From: Chrysomallon squamiferum | Lineage: Eukaryota > Mollusca > Gastropoda > Neomphalida > Peltospiridae | Direction of reading: 5' to 3' | DNA: 64,000 nt | NCBI GenBank assembly: GCA_012295275.1 | Contig: CM022672.1 | Location: 23,676,930 to 23,740,929, forward strand | Shown: piece by piece, positions 28,030-38,928 of the stretch | How positions within the stretch are numbered: the stretch's first letter is position 1 | Layout: each line of letters opens with the position of its first letter | The notes under the pieces: model-generated | The model's input: the letters and a program-made list of their open reading frames with translations, nothing else | Database searches by the model: none | Told to the model about the DNA's origin: nothing | Position numbers and translations under genes: made by a program

Positions 28030-31000
28030 ATGAACAATGGAAATTTAACAATTTGCTTCAGTACCATACTTTATGCATGCACTGATATTAAAGGGCTGGT
28101 CCAAATAAAGACATATTTATTTGTTTTCCAAAAATATGTATTTACATGTAACTGGAATGGGAAATTACTTTAAAATCCATTTTTGAATTATATTTCAATA
28201 TAGATTTTTTAATGTTACTGGGATAAAAAGCAGGATAAATTTATGTGTGAAGTTCTATGTGACTGACCTGTGATTGAATGTTGAGAACTCATGACATCAC
28301 TATTATTTTCAATAACATCAGTACTGTTTTAAAGAAATTTTTGGACTAAATGATATAAGAGACAATACGAGAAAATACACAGTCAGTTATTAATTAGTTA
28401 TTCTCTGGGTTTCTAGGGACACATGGTTGTGATAATGAAAATGTAAAATAAATTATAGAGGAAAATATCATTTTGGTAATGTCAAAATTATTGAAACTGC
28501 CATCTTTATCCATCTTGGAAAAATGTAAGAATGAAATATTATTTCAATAGTAATTAGATATATTATATTTTCAGCATATCATTTGGATAGCCATTTTAAA
28601 TATTAGCTGTTTATTGTAGAGAAATTCAGTTCATGTTTTGTACTCCTCTTTTCTATCACAAACATGGTTGAGAATTATCACTGATTTAAAAGTAAATCTA
28701 ATTCTGAATAATATAAATGAACAAATGTATGACATTATAAATGACAGACTGAGGAGGTAGAGTTTAGAAAATAAAGAAGCTGATGTCATAAGAAAAAGTG
28801 NNNNNNNNNNNNNNNNNNNNNNNNNNNNNNNNNNNNNNNNNNNNNNNNNNNNNNNNNNNNNNNNNNNNNNNNNNNNNNNNNNNNNNNNNNNNNNNNNNNN
28901 NNNNNNNNNNNNNNNNNNNNNNNNNNNNNNNNNNNNNNNNNNNNNNNNNNNNNNNNNNNNNNNNNNNNNNNNNNNNNNNNNNNNNNNNNNNNNNNNNNNN
29001 CAGTTAAATGTTATATAATATATCAATTTACCATGTGCAGTAATAGGCATTTGCAATGTCTGTAAATCTTGAGATGCTGCAATCTTTAAGCTCTTGTTTA
29101 TGGCTTCTTTTAGACCATTAACAATATTCTGTTTTATCAAACAGTGAATCAACATCCTTGAAGCTGGCAAAGAGTGTGCTCTAGTTTTTACAAAGCTATC
29201 ATTTTTAAGAGCTGAAACTTTAATAAAGAAGTATTAATTAATTATTTAGCTAATAACAGAGAAAGTAAGATTACATACACACATATACACAGTGGTAACT
29301 TGACTTACAAGTTTATTTCATTTCATGATGGTGTGTGTAACTCAATTTGTCATATATCAAATCAGTTTTCCCAAATGAAATTAATTGAAATACCATTAAT
29401 CCCTTCCAGTCCCACAAAAAAAAACACCCCAATTTTTTGTAACGTGTTTTTAAATATGAAAAATGCATTTATAAATGGCAAAAACTGTATAAAAACAAAA
29501 GAAAACAGAAAGTAAAGAAATAAACTGATTTTGTGAAGTATATTTATCTCAGAGATCATACAACTTGGCCTAACTGAAAGTGCAAATTAAAAATATTTTT
29601 TTCTTTTTTCACAGTATTATTGTTTTTATCAATACCATTATCATGTCTAAATAATATTTCAGTTAAGTGTAACAATTAATGCACCAAAAAAAACTGATGT
29701 TCCATTTAATTTCATGTCTAGTAGTTAAAACCAGCATTAATTTCATTTATGTATTTACTTCCATGGTCATGTTTAATGTTTTCAGAGCTTGGATTCATAA
29801 TCATATCAAGTACATAAAAGTGACTATTTCTCGATATCATTTGATTTTTACCAGAACTGTTCTACACTCAAAAGGTTAACTAACAACTAACGCACAACTT
29901 GTTTTAAAGAAAACACTAATCGACAAATGTGGGAACAGTTCAGGTATTTAACTTGTAGTAAAACTGATGACAAATATAGAAAAAAAATCATTTCAGTTAT
30001 AGAAAAAAGCATATACAATCAAATTTCATTTACTATTTAAAATAGGTAATCTCTTTAGGAAGGATAGGGGCAGAAGTCCTGAGGATGAATCTTTTGTATT
30101 AGTCCCTCATAACATTAAATTAATTCACTAGTCAACAAATATTTTGAGAAGTTTGAATGAATGAAAATAATATTTCTGATTTGGCATGCTTAGTTTCAGA
30201 CTGAATTCATACAATGAAATTTCATGTAATCTCATTAGGAACAATAAGGTCACAAGTAATGGAAGAACTTTTTTTATAATAGTCCTTATAACATTAAATC
30301 AATTTACTAGACAGCAACTATTTTTTCGTTTGGTTATAAATGAAGATTTTGGTAGCTGAATTATTTTCTAATAAATAAAACATATTGATATTTTTAAGTT
30401 TTCTACTTACTGCATTCACTCAGTTTTATTGCTTTAATATCTTCATGTCTCATTAATGGATGTTTAGTTGGTTCTGGAAATTTGAAAGTTACAAACACTT
30501 AGATACAATCAGACATTTGCTATATGCTGAATCGTTCACAATACACATGAGAAGATAAAAACAATTTTTCTATCCTTTCAGAAAATCCTCTTTAAACACA
30601 TTTTTCTAATTAAAAATTATTTTACTTTTAAACAACTTATTATTTTATTTATATGAATTATTTTTTGTGATAAAAAATAATATTATATTAATTATTAATG
30701 TGCTAGCCAACTCGTTAAAAAAAAAGGATAACTAAAACAAGATAAAGGTGTAAATATTGAGACCTTTTATCTGAATTCATTTACATTTCTGCAGTATTTA
30801 AAATATAAAGTTTAATGAATCTCACCTGATAAATCCTTGCATTGCCAGAAACAAAGAATAGATTCAGATTTTCCTGCACATTGAGAGATATTTCCTAGAA
30901 TGAGCTGAATATCAATACCATTGAAAGTGAAGATTCTTCCTGAAATGTTTAATTAAACATATAGAGTATCCACATAGTTAAAACACTGAGTAATGTAAAG

Positions 31001-31974
31001 ATTTTCTTTTTGATAAACCTTTAATTTGTGTTTGTGTTAAAAAAATATATCATTAAAATATTAGTAGAAATCTTTAAGTCAAATAAAAAGGTACTTTTGA
31101 TTCCTCCTTAGATAGACCATACAAATGTCCTGTTACTTATACTGACAGGATCAAATATCTAGAACATAAAAAGACCTGAAACCCTGTCAACAACTGACTT
31201 TAGATGCTGTATCAAATGACATTTGAAAAAAACAATAATAATAATTTTTTTTTTATATGTAAATAAAACTAAATGTAAATATAATTTTATAAACATCTCA
31301 TTTTCTTTCAGTAACATGAATTATAAATTTAATTTAGACTCATTCTTGACATATAGATTGGTGCATAACATAAATATTTCATAGCTTCATCCATAAAACT
31401 ATATATACCCTATATTTAAACATAACAGCTGAATACTTAGAAAACACATGACATAATAATGAATATAAAATGAAATTTCTAAGACATTTTGGTTATTATT
31501 AATCCTATATCATGTAATGCACACACTATCAAGCATGGGTCAAGCTGACTGTCAGACAAAGACATCCTACTCAAGAGACTGCTCTGATTAGCACATTTAA
31601 TTTTCATTCATTCACTTATTAATGTTTAATAAAACAAAACAAACAAAATCTAAATTTATAATGCTGCTAATAATTCAGGAACTAACTGAAATTAAAAATT
31701 GTTACCTTTTTCTGCCCCATAGCTTTGCTGCATGTACTTTGAGAGAAATATCTGAAATGGAACATATTTAAATGTTTGCTAAACAATACCATTTTCTGTT
31801 TGTAGTATGTATCCATACAAATTTGATTTATAAACCATTGTTTTTCTAAAATATGTTAGTAATTTCTTAATTACTTTTTTGAATTTTGCCATAGCAAATC
31901 ATCTTTTTTATTTCTTTTTCAATGCTATTTTTTTCAGAAAATAATTATTGTTATGATTTGTTTTGTTTTGTTTT

Positions 31975-32009
<35 letters not shown>

Positions 32010-35000
32010 TTTTTTTCTGGGAAACTGAAATCAAATATCAAGGTAAAAAGTGTAAAAATCTTGAAAATTTAAATCTTCATTTTGATATATTGAAAGGAAT
32101 ATTGCACGGAAACCTTTACTAGAAATGAAATAATAATAACTGTCAAAGGCTAAGGCATACCTTTTTAATTTTATTGTTAAAAGGATCATCATATATAACA
32201 ATGCCAACTTTCTCAATGATGGAATCTTTTTTTTCTGTGAAATGTTTTTCCACAGCATTCAACATAGTTGTAACAACAATCTCTGGAGGATATTTTAAAA
32301 TCCCAGTACCAAGAGTAGGAAATGCAATCGTCTTGTAATGATATTTTTCACACAATGTCAAACATTCCAGAATGAAGTTAGTCATTTTGGTTGTCTATAG
32401 AAAATAAAGGCAAGAGTTAAATAAAGATGGTTGATTAATAAATTAATGCATCAGATCATTTCTATTATGTTAACTGTTGTTTAATGTATGATATTTGATA
32501 ATAAATACATATTCATATTAAGATGTATTAACATATGGAAAAAGAGTTGCATGCTTACTCACCACAAATGTTTCAGTTTATTTTCAAAGATATATTCTAG
32601 ATGCCGTTTTATTCCATTATTTCAACATGGTCATGTCTTAAGATGTATAACCACAAATTACAGTAATTCTGATTAATTTTAATGTTACAAGCAGCATGAA
32701 AAGTTTACTGTATTATTGGGAATGTATTTAATTTAGAGGCATGTGTGACAGATAATCTAGAACAAACAATTAGATGCTGTTTGAAGGAACTCCCTCAGCA
32801 GTTATTTAATTATTTTTGTCATCAATCTTTAGTCAGTGTTTGTATGTATATGTATTCATTTATCTCAATTTGCAGCATATTGTATGTTATAACTGTTGGT
32901 ACTGTATTGTCATTCTCACAGTCTGGTAGGTAAATCAAGTAACTTTGCCACCAGAGAGAATTACACAGTAACATGGAAGTACAGATAGACTGGTCATATT
33001 AGAAGGGATTTAGCCTACTTTATTTTTAACTATAAATATTTTAAACCTCGATTTAAATAGTGTGAAAAGTCTTGGTTTACATTAAAATGCACTGAATGAA
33101 GAATCTTAACATTGACAAAAATACTGTCACTAGACATTTGAATGTTTGAAGTGAACATTTAAAATGATTTATAAAGAAACAAAGATAAACAAATAAAGAT
33201 AACTTTACAATATATATATTTTTTTGAATTCCTGAAATGCAAGAATTATAATCTGATGTTATTATTTTGGGACAAAATGTTAATTACCTTTTTATCATAT
33301 TCTGGCAGAGCTCCGTGAAATATTGCCTTAACTCCTGATAATCTTCCAGGTCCTGTGATTGCTACTTTCCCTTCTTGAATTCTTGAATTATATTTCTCTC
33401 TACATTCTTTTTGAATCTGATCTCCTGCTGATTCAAGTAATGATTTTGAAATCATCCCTTGATTAAGATACAAATCTGTGTTTGTGGAATTCACCAGAAC
33501 ATCCACCTAAAAAGAAACATATATTTTTCTACATTTATGAAAAAAGATTCCATTAAAGAATTAGATTTCATCTAATATTACAGATATTGATCCATAAAAT
33601 AATAATAATAATAATAACAATAACAATAAACGAAAAAAGACTAATAACAAAACAATAACTAACTAACTAAAACTAACTAACAAAATAAAAAAATAAAAAA
33701 ATAAATAAATAAATAATATGAACAATGGAAATTGTAACAATTTGCTTCAGTACCATACTTTATGCATGCACTGATATTAAAGGGCTGTTCCAAATAAAGA
33801 CATATTTATGTGTTTTCCAAAAATATGTATTTACATGTAACTGGAATGGGAAATTAATTAAAAATCCATTTTTGAATTGAATTTCAATATAGATTTTTTA
33901 ATGTTCCTGAGATAAAAAGCAGGATAAATTTATGTGTGAAGTTCTATGTGACTGACCTGTGATTGAATGTTGAGAACTCATGACATCACTATTATTTATA
34001 ATAACATCTGTACTGTTTTAAGGAAAGTTTTGGGCTAAATGATATAAGAGACAATACGAGAAAATACAGAGTCAGTTATTAATTTGTTATTCCTTATGTT
34101 TCCAGGGACACATGGATGTGATAATGAAAATGTAGAATAAATTACAGAGGAAAACATCATTTTTGGTAATGTCAAAATTATTGTGAAACTGCCATCTTTA
34201 TCCATAATTGAATTAAAAAAAAATAAAATAAAATAAATAATAATAATTAAAAATATAATTAAAAAAATAAATAAGTAAGTAACATTTTGTGGTAGTGAAA
34301 AGCAAAAAGTCATCTGATGCTGTCTAGTGTTATTTGTGAGGTCTTTTCTATATCAGGTTTATTTTACCACAGAATGCAGAATCCTGTGCTTAATGCTGTT
34401 TTCTTTTTCTGGTGTTGAAAGCCCTAAATTTATCAATTTCTGGATTGGCATTTAATAGCTTTTGCAACAGCACAACTATTCTGGTGTGTTACATAAATGG
34501 AGTTATCAGATTTTTGTAAAAAATAAAATCACTTTTCAGAAACAAGTTATATAAGCTAATGTAATTCAGTTTTGGTAATGGTGTGTATTGGCTATTGTAC
34601 CTAACCTCTTCATATGCTGACAGAAGTGATTACAGATCTGCCTTATTTGAATATATCAACATTTGCACATATGATTACTTTGAGTTTGATATATCAATAG
34701 ACAGGATATATCTGATCATGCCTGTACTTTATTATGTGCCAACGTGTTCTCTCATCCTGGAAAAATTGCTGACAGTAGTTTCATATTTTACGTTTGTGTA
34801 TGAATATGAAATATTATTTCAGTAGTCATTAGAACTATTTTTAATTTCAGTATATCATTTGGACTGCCCTTTTAAATATTAGCTGTTTTTCTGATGTTAG
34901 AGAAACTGGGTTGGTCTTTTGTACTGCACTTAAATAATACAACACCTATCACAAACACAGTTAAGAATTATCATTGACTTAAAAATAAATCTAATTATGA

Positions 35001-35979
35001 ATAATATAAATGAACAAATGTATGACATTACAAATGACAGGCCGAGGAGGTGGAGTTTGGAAAATAAAGAAGTTGATGTCATAATAAAAAGTGTTACATT
35101 TGTAAGAAATTAAAACAGTATTTTTATTTTGTACCTTTTGCTTTGCAAGTTCTCCAAAATGAATGTCAATCTTTGAAATATATGTTGTAACAGCATCTAT
35201 TAAAGAAAATAAAAATCTTTCAAAAATTATGTAAAGTGGCATGAATTAAGCAATAATGTTTAAAAATACAGTCATCTTGAAATCAAAATAATACCTGTAA
35301 TAAATTTACTTTTAATGTAAACAAATAATATGTATAGAAAGTACTCTAATTTCATTTGATTTTCTGGATATATGTTCAGTTTATACACAGAAAGGCAGAT
35401 TTATTGAAATAAAAAGACTTACCCTTTTCTTCTGATTTCTTTTTTCTAAGGAATTTATTCTTTGATGAAAATGAACTACTTTTTTCTTGCAATGCAAATG
35501 TGTCATTTATCATATTTGTCATTTGTAAAGCTTTCTCTTTTCTTTGTGTGACCAAGAAAATTTTGGTGATAGAAACAGCTTTGTTGTGGCTGGAGACAAA
35601 ATCCTTAATTCCCATCATAATAAGTTCTGCCAGTTGGCTTTCCAAAATATCTTCATATGACATATCAAACAACACAACTGTAACCTTTTTATTTTTATTC
35701 AGCTGTGTCAAAAGTTCTCTTATACTTTCTTTGCCATTATCTATGGATTTCTTTGAAGAAAAAACATTGTGAAAAACTATATTGTTTGAATAATGTAAAA
35801 CTTTTCCCATTTGTTTTAGACTTTTCTTGAATTGCTGAGAAAGATCATCTGAAAAATAGAATATACAAATATATATTAATCAGATAATGTTTTTATATTT
35901 TCACATTTACTTTATTTATTAAATTTTAACCACAATTGCCTCTTTTTTATTACTGCTGCATAATCACACACACACAATC

Positions 35980-36040
<61 letters not shown>

Positions 36041-37392
36041 CAAACAAACTAAAAAACAAAAAACATTTATTAAAGTATTAGTATTTAAAATGTCATAGTA
36101 ACATTGTCATATGAATTATTTCTGGTGATTTTTTAAACTTTTATATCAATGCAAATCAAAGGGATAAAATAAACAAACAAATTTATTAAGTTGTAATTAA
36201 TCTAATAATTATTTTATTTTATTTCTAGAATAATATTTGAAATTTACCTTTTGATGTTACTGCAGGGCTTGGAATTTGCTGTTTGAACTCATACATCACT
36301 GGAAAAACACAAACACTGCAATTTCCTGAATCAAAAAGTTCCTTAATTGAAACAATGTCCCCACTCATTACTGACAGAGTCACTGGATCATCTTTTTTCA
36401 CTGAGTTCATTGTCCAACAGTCTACCTCATCTGACTGCAATCCATCTACAACTGTTATCATGCAGTTATTAGTTTTTTCTTCATCACATATTATTTTTAT
36501 GCCATTATTTGTGCTGTAGAAGTTGAATGAATCTTCATCTAATGGTAGATCATTGGTGTACAGCTGTTTTGACATATTTTTTATAGCTTCCACAGTTGAG
36601 TGTACCGCATCCATGTTTTGTCCTTTTACAACTAAAATTTGTTTGTTATGTGTTGAAGCATTTATTTTAGTTTTATACTTTATCTGAATGGCTTGCATTT
36701 CTTCAGAGCTGAATTTGTTTAAATAGTCAATTTTCTCTAGTGATAATAGTACAAACCCTTCACAATCACCATTCTCATTTTGTGAAAATGAGCTGTTTTC
36801 GGGTGATGTGACTGTTATTTCAGCTTTCAGTTTCTCAGTTTTGTCATATACTTGAGCTGCATATGGTTTTAAACCAACAATCTCATATCCAGTATCTTTT
36901 TCTAATTTATTTTGAATATTTGTTGCTGTTTTTTCAAGCCCAAGAAGTTTTGTTACAGGCTGTGAGGACATTTTCTCGTGGTGTTCCAAAATGACTTCTT
37001 CAACCACTTTCTCTGCTTGTTTTACTTTGTCACCTTCAACATGCAAGACATTTTCTTCTTTAAAATCAAATGCATGAATGATATTTAGTTCCATTAATTT
37101 TTTACTTAAAAGGTTATGTTTTAAGAAATTAAAAAACCCAGACTTATTCTCACCAGAATATTCTACAATAATTCATTTCACCTGAAAACAATTTTGTTAT
37201 TTTTTCTTTCTCTCTTTTCTTTATTTATTTCCTCTTTTTTTTCATTTATTTATAATGTTTAATTATTTATTATTTTATTTTATTTTATCTTATTTTATTA
37301 TATTATTATTATTATTATTTTTTACGAGTAAGATATTATTCAAAAGATAATATAATACCAGGCTGATCAGCTCCATCTGAATGGGCTGCCAT
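16935..37392 (-). CDS. DTX3L-like: Gene B: multi-macrodomain, KH-like, RING and Deltex-C (DTC) protein, DTX3L-like E3 ubiquitin ligase
   Basis: Exons in transcript order: 37359-37392 (from the ATG), 36248-37162, 35423-35848, 35135-35196, 33288-33506, 32161-32394, 31706-31751, 30826-30939, 30411-30473, 29032-29211, 22409-22594, 22109-22230, 21695-21731, 21444-21478, 19686-20970, 18741-19195, 17427-17626, 16935-17019. All have GT-AG borders and matching phases; the sum is 4698 bases, about 1565 aa. Domains in order: KH-like repeats, divergent macrodomain M1, canonical macrodomain M2, degenerate M3, DTX3L-type KH segment, degenerate M4, C3HC4 RING, DTC. RING-DTC proteins are E3 ligases; DTX3L with PARP9 also ADP-ribosylates ubiquitin. 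Macrodomains bind ADP-ribose. Ligase activity is inferred from family. No ART (PARP catalytic) domain or WWE was seen. This path skips a duplicated exon set at 22962-27820, whose use is unknown. Confidence 0.88.
19686..20970 (-). CDS. Large exon of gene B: DTX3L-type KH segment plus degenerate macrodomain M4
   Basis: A 428-codon exon with acceptor TTCTGTACTTCAG and donor GTATAT. The first two thirds carry KH-like folds resembling the middle of DTX3L (for example FQEIVIDSCHYEAVKKIIKN) and then a Ser/Lys/Asn-rich linker. The last third reads as a macrodomain: NVQAIVCWHDRDLSEKH, then ISEAAGEEYRKAL, then GKLQKMVIHALVSL and SSVAFPVLMTQK. The Asn residues of the ADP-ribose strand and the GTG loop are replaced, so M4 probably does not bind ADP-ribose in the usual way. 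It may be structural, as argued for degenerate macrodomains elsewhere. Confidence 0.85.
22109..22594 (-). CDS. Gene B exons: C-terminal half of macrodomain M3 and acidic linker
   Basis: Exon 22409-22594 (62 codons) encodes the last helix-strand-helix of a macrodomain (NAEVVCRALVECLND, then KNICLITLPVHNKKDYENFA). It has no second copy in the window. Exon 22109-22230 is a Ser/Asp/Glu/Lys-rich linker. Two small linker exons follow at 21695-21731 and 21444-21478. All phases agree (1-1, 1-0, 0-1, 1-0). Confidence 0.8.
23205..23480. mobile_element. MITE-like repeat (copy in unit 2)
   Basis: The segment starts GTGGTACCTTGACTTACAAG and continues with a region of partly self-complementary GTAACTC/TTGACTTAC words, as in non-autonomous DNA elements. 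The same element is at 29285-29560 in unit 3, so it predates the module duplication. It lies in the intron between two macrodomain exons. Family assignment is uncertain. Confidence 0.45.
23677..23852. mobile_element. Foldback element with long inverted repeats
   Basis: The left arm (from CTATATATATATACATACAT at 23681) and the reverse complement of the right arm (ending at 23848) agree at all but 4 of 57 positions. TGCAA/TTGCA extend the palindrome outward. The arms contain the ACTGTGGTACCTTGACTTA word of the MITE nearby, and the loop contains GAGTTGCAAGCCAACTGCTCATAACTC. It is present in unit 2 but absent from unit 3, so it arrived after the duplication or was lost from unit 3. A (GA)n tract follows at 23872-23924. 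Confidence 0.7.
27599..27820 (-). pseudogene. Macrodomain exon of unit 2 with an in-frame stop
   Basis: This is the homologue of 33288-33506. It opens normally (VDVLVNSTNTDL, then MISKSLLESAGDQIQ) but then carries a 2-base net insertion and a garbled stretch. It reaches a TAG (frame GGA AAG TAG CAA), and a 1-base insertion (GGGACCT for GGACCT) restores frame afterwards. The exon is 222 instead of 219 bases and still has both splice sites. A transcript including it would be truncated inside the macrodomain. Confidence 0.8.
28801..29000. other. Assembly gap (200 N)
   Basis: A run of exactly 200 N sits at the junction between the two macrodomain modules. The left edge matches 1896 and 35095 (just before the 62-base exon of the module). 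The right edge matches 22945 (just after the 180-base exon). The missing DNA may therefore contain unit 2's 62-base exon and a unit 3 counterpart of exon 22409-22594. Confidence 0.98.
29285..29560. mobile_element. MITE-like repeat (copy in unit 3)
   Basis: This is the counterpart of 23205-23480, with the start altered to GTGGTAACTTGACTTACAAG. It occupies the same intron position of the duplicated module. Confidence 0.45.
32161..35196 (-). CDS. Gene B macrodomain M2 (canonical)
   Basis: Three exons (35135-35196, 33288-33506, 32161-32394) make a complete macrodomain. Landmarks: IDIHFGELAKQK (first strand; GE in place of the usual GD), VDVLVNSTNTDL, NQGMISKSLLESAG, GPGRLSGVKAIFHGALP, KTIAFPTLGTGILKYPPEIV (the GTG phosphate loop) and a closing strand KVGIVIYD. 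The ADP-ribose contacts in the NSTN strand, glycine loop and GTG loop are all present, making this the most likely ADP-ribose reader of the protein. Confidence 0.88.
35423..37162 (-). CDS. Gene B N-terminal KH-like segment and divergent macrodomain M1
   Basis: Exon 36248-37162 starts at acceptor ATTATTGTAG and joins the first coding exon in frame. It encodes KH-like units (EHHEKMSSQPVTKLLGLEK and following). Its end, VTLSVMSGDIVSIKELFDSG, looks like the first strands of a macrodomain. Exon 35423-35848 supplies the rest: a helix (QQFKKSLKQMG), then IRELLTQL, then KVTVVLFD and VSITKIFLVTQRKEKAL, and a basic Lys/Ser-rich tail. The ADP-ribose motifs other than GDI are lost. Compared with gene A, most of an upstream KH-like array is missing here. 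Confidence 0.7.
35967..36036. repeat. (CA)n microsatellite in gene B intron
   Basis: A long CA tract between exons 36248-37162 and 35423-35848. Confidence 0.95.
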
Positions 37393-37438
37393 CTTTAAAC
37401 AATCCAGATCAAACAGCTGTTGCTACTGCAGTTACATT
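37359..37438 (-). CDS. First coding exon of gene B with strong start context
   Basis: The exon begins after acceptor TTATTTTTGCAG (at 37439) and reads about 46 bases of 5' UTR. It starts at the ATG at 37392 in an AAAGATGGCAGCC context, encodes MAAHSDGADQP and ends in phase 1 at a GTATTA donor. It splices in frame to 37162. I prefer this start to the internal Met at 37094 because the exon is conserved in gene A and the acceptor at 37163 fits. At least one upstream 5' UTR exon is implied and was not located. Confidence 0.7.
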
Positions 37439-37447
37439 CTGCAAAAA

Positions 37448-37486
<39 letters not shown>

Positions 37487-37625
37487 ATGATCATTTGATA
37501 CCACCAACCATTCCATCTATATAATTTTCCTTACAAATAATCGCAAGATCCGAAACTATGAATTTAATGTCAATCGTTTTAATTTCCTATCACAAGTATA
37601 CAAAATAAATAAATAAAAACGCTAT

Positions 37626-37627
<2 letters not shown>

Positions 37628-37709
<82 letters not shown>
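37628..37709. repeat. (GA)n microsatellite
   Basis: A long uninterrupted GA tract about 190 bases upstream of the 5' UTR acceptor of gene B. Confidence 0.95.
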
Positions 37710-37710
<1 letters not shown>

Positions 37711-37993
37711 AAATTAACATAATTATAAATATTTTCTTCACAGCCTAAGACAGTAAATTGATACTCAATAAAGACTACACAGAGATAGTCGCATACATAC
37801 AATGATACATGTACACTACATCAGGAAATAGGTAACTCAGTCAGTGATTTAATATTAATCATATATATATACCTGCATTTAATTACATTAGTATAAAGTT
37901 ATAAACTTATATATATTTTGTAATTAAAATTCAATAGAACTAAATTTTAAATAATAACCGTTCGAATAAAAAGAATTGCATGAAGAATGTAAG

Positions 37994-38011
37994 GAAATCG
38001 AAACCGAAACT
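37994..38011 (+). promoter_or_regulatory. ISRE/IRF-type motif R1
   Basis: GAAATCGAAACCGAAACT is identical to L1 and a perfect GAAANNGAAANNGAAACT. It is followed 27 bases later by TGACGTAA (38039-38046). It lies about 0.6 kb upstream of the first coding exon of gene B. Confidence 0.65.
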
Positions 38012-38526
38012 GGGAGTTATTAGAAATCGCGTGACAAGTGACGTAAAATAAAAACTAGACTGGACTATCAGCTCAATTCGAAATACTGACTTTCGATTAA
38101 GATAATAATAATAATAATAATAAGAATAATAATAATGATAATAATAATAATGAAAAAGGTAAATAAATAAATGAATAAAAATAAAATAAATAATTAAACA
38201 TTCATTGCCTTTAAGTTCGGGCTTAAAATAGGAAGTAAATACTGTCCTGTTATTCTGAATTGTTTCGATACAGAAAACGTGTTTGAACCAGAATTTCGAT
38301 TAGTAAGCACGAATACGCAAAATAAAAATTATATAAATTCTTATTTATTTATTTAAGTTCACAAAACTAAGTAACGGAAAACTTAAAAAATGAGCGTGTA
38401 TAAATATTAGTTTTTGGGAGTAACTGACAAGATCACAAGAAATTTAACTATTTTTGGTTTCTCGTGCTGCCCTAGGATTTGAATTCATTATGCACTTTAA
38501 TTTACAATAATATATGTAATAAGTTT

Positions 38527-38528
<2 letters not shown>

Positions 38529-38609
<81 letters not shown>

Positions 38610-38626
38610 TGTGTGTGTGTGTGTGT
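38529..38626. repeat. (GA)n then (GT)n microsatellite
   Basis: A GA tract followed by GTGTGT at the start of the second upstream module. 5790-5862 in the gene A copy has the same composite structure. Confidence 0.95.
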
Positions 38627-38911
38627 TACATGCACATAATAATTAACATTTTTCTCACAGCAAGCTATATTGGTACACATATAAAGACCAATCACATATT
38701 CATACATGTATGTAAACTTATCCAGCAACCGATTTAATAACAATTACATACACGCGCACACGCAGGTAAATGTGATCATAAGAGGAAAAAAGTAATAAAC
38801 TTATATGGTTTGAAAATAAATTATAATAAAACAAATTTTTAACAATTACCGTTCAAATAAATTCCAAAAAAAAAAAAAAAAAAATTGAAGCAAGAATATT
38901 CGAACATTAGG

Positions 38912-38928
38912 GAAATCGAAACGAAACT
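38912..38928 (+). promoter_or_regulatory. ISRE-type motif R2 (one spacer base shorter)
   Basis: GAAATCGAAACGAAACT has three GAAA words with the second spacer reduced to one base. It is followed 27 bases later by TGACGTAC (38956-38963). Confidence 0.5.

Larger units (their letters stand above)
22930..28800 (-). repeat. Inner copy (unit 2) of the duplicated macrodomain module
   Basis: This stretch matches 29020-35095 base by base apart from indels, so it is a tandem copy of the M2-M3 exon module of gene B. Homologous exons: 27599-27820 (broken), 26463-26696, 26003-26048, 25110-25223, 24686-24748 and 22962-23141, with the same lengths (the broken one is 3 bases longer) and phases as in unit 3. 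I counted 12 differences over 180 bases between 22962-23141 and 29032-29211, many changing the amino acid. That is more than typical allelic variation, though it does not exclude a misassembled haplotype. The counterpart of the 62-base first exon would fall in the gap at 28801-29000. Confidence 0.85.
29001..35196 (-). repeat. Outer copy (unit 3) of the duplicated macrodomain module
   Basis: This holds the intact exon set of the M2-M3 module: 35135-35196, 33288-33506, 32161-32394, 31706-31751, 30826-30939, 30411-30473 and 29032-29211. The module starts and ends in phase 1, so tandem copies can be added in frame. No C-terminal exon for M3 is visible before the gap. Exon 29032-29211 can splice in phase to 22409-22594. 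Confidence 0.85.

Noticed and set aside
28798-29170. Open frames running through the N gap.
   Set aside because: Unknown bases cannot support a reading frame.
37094-37094. Met at 37094 as the start of gene B.
   Set aside because: The upstream exon 37359-37392 has a much stronger start context, is conserved in gene A and splices in frame to 37162, so the Met is internal.
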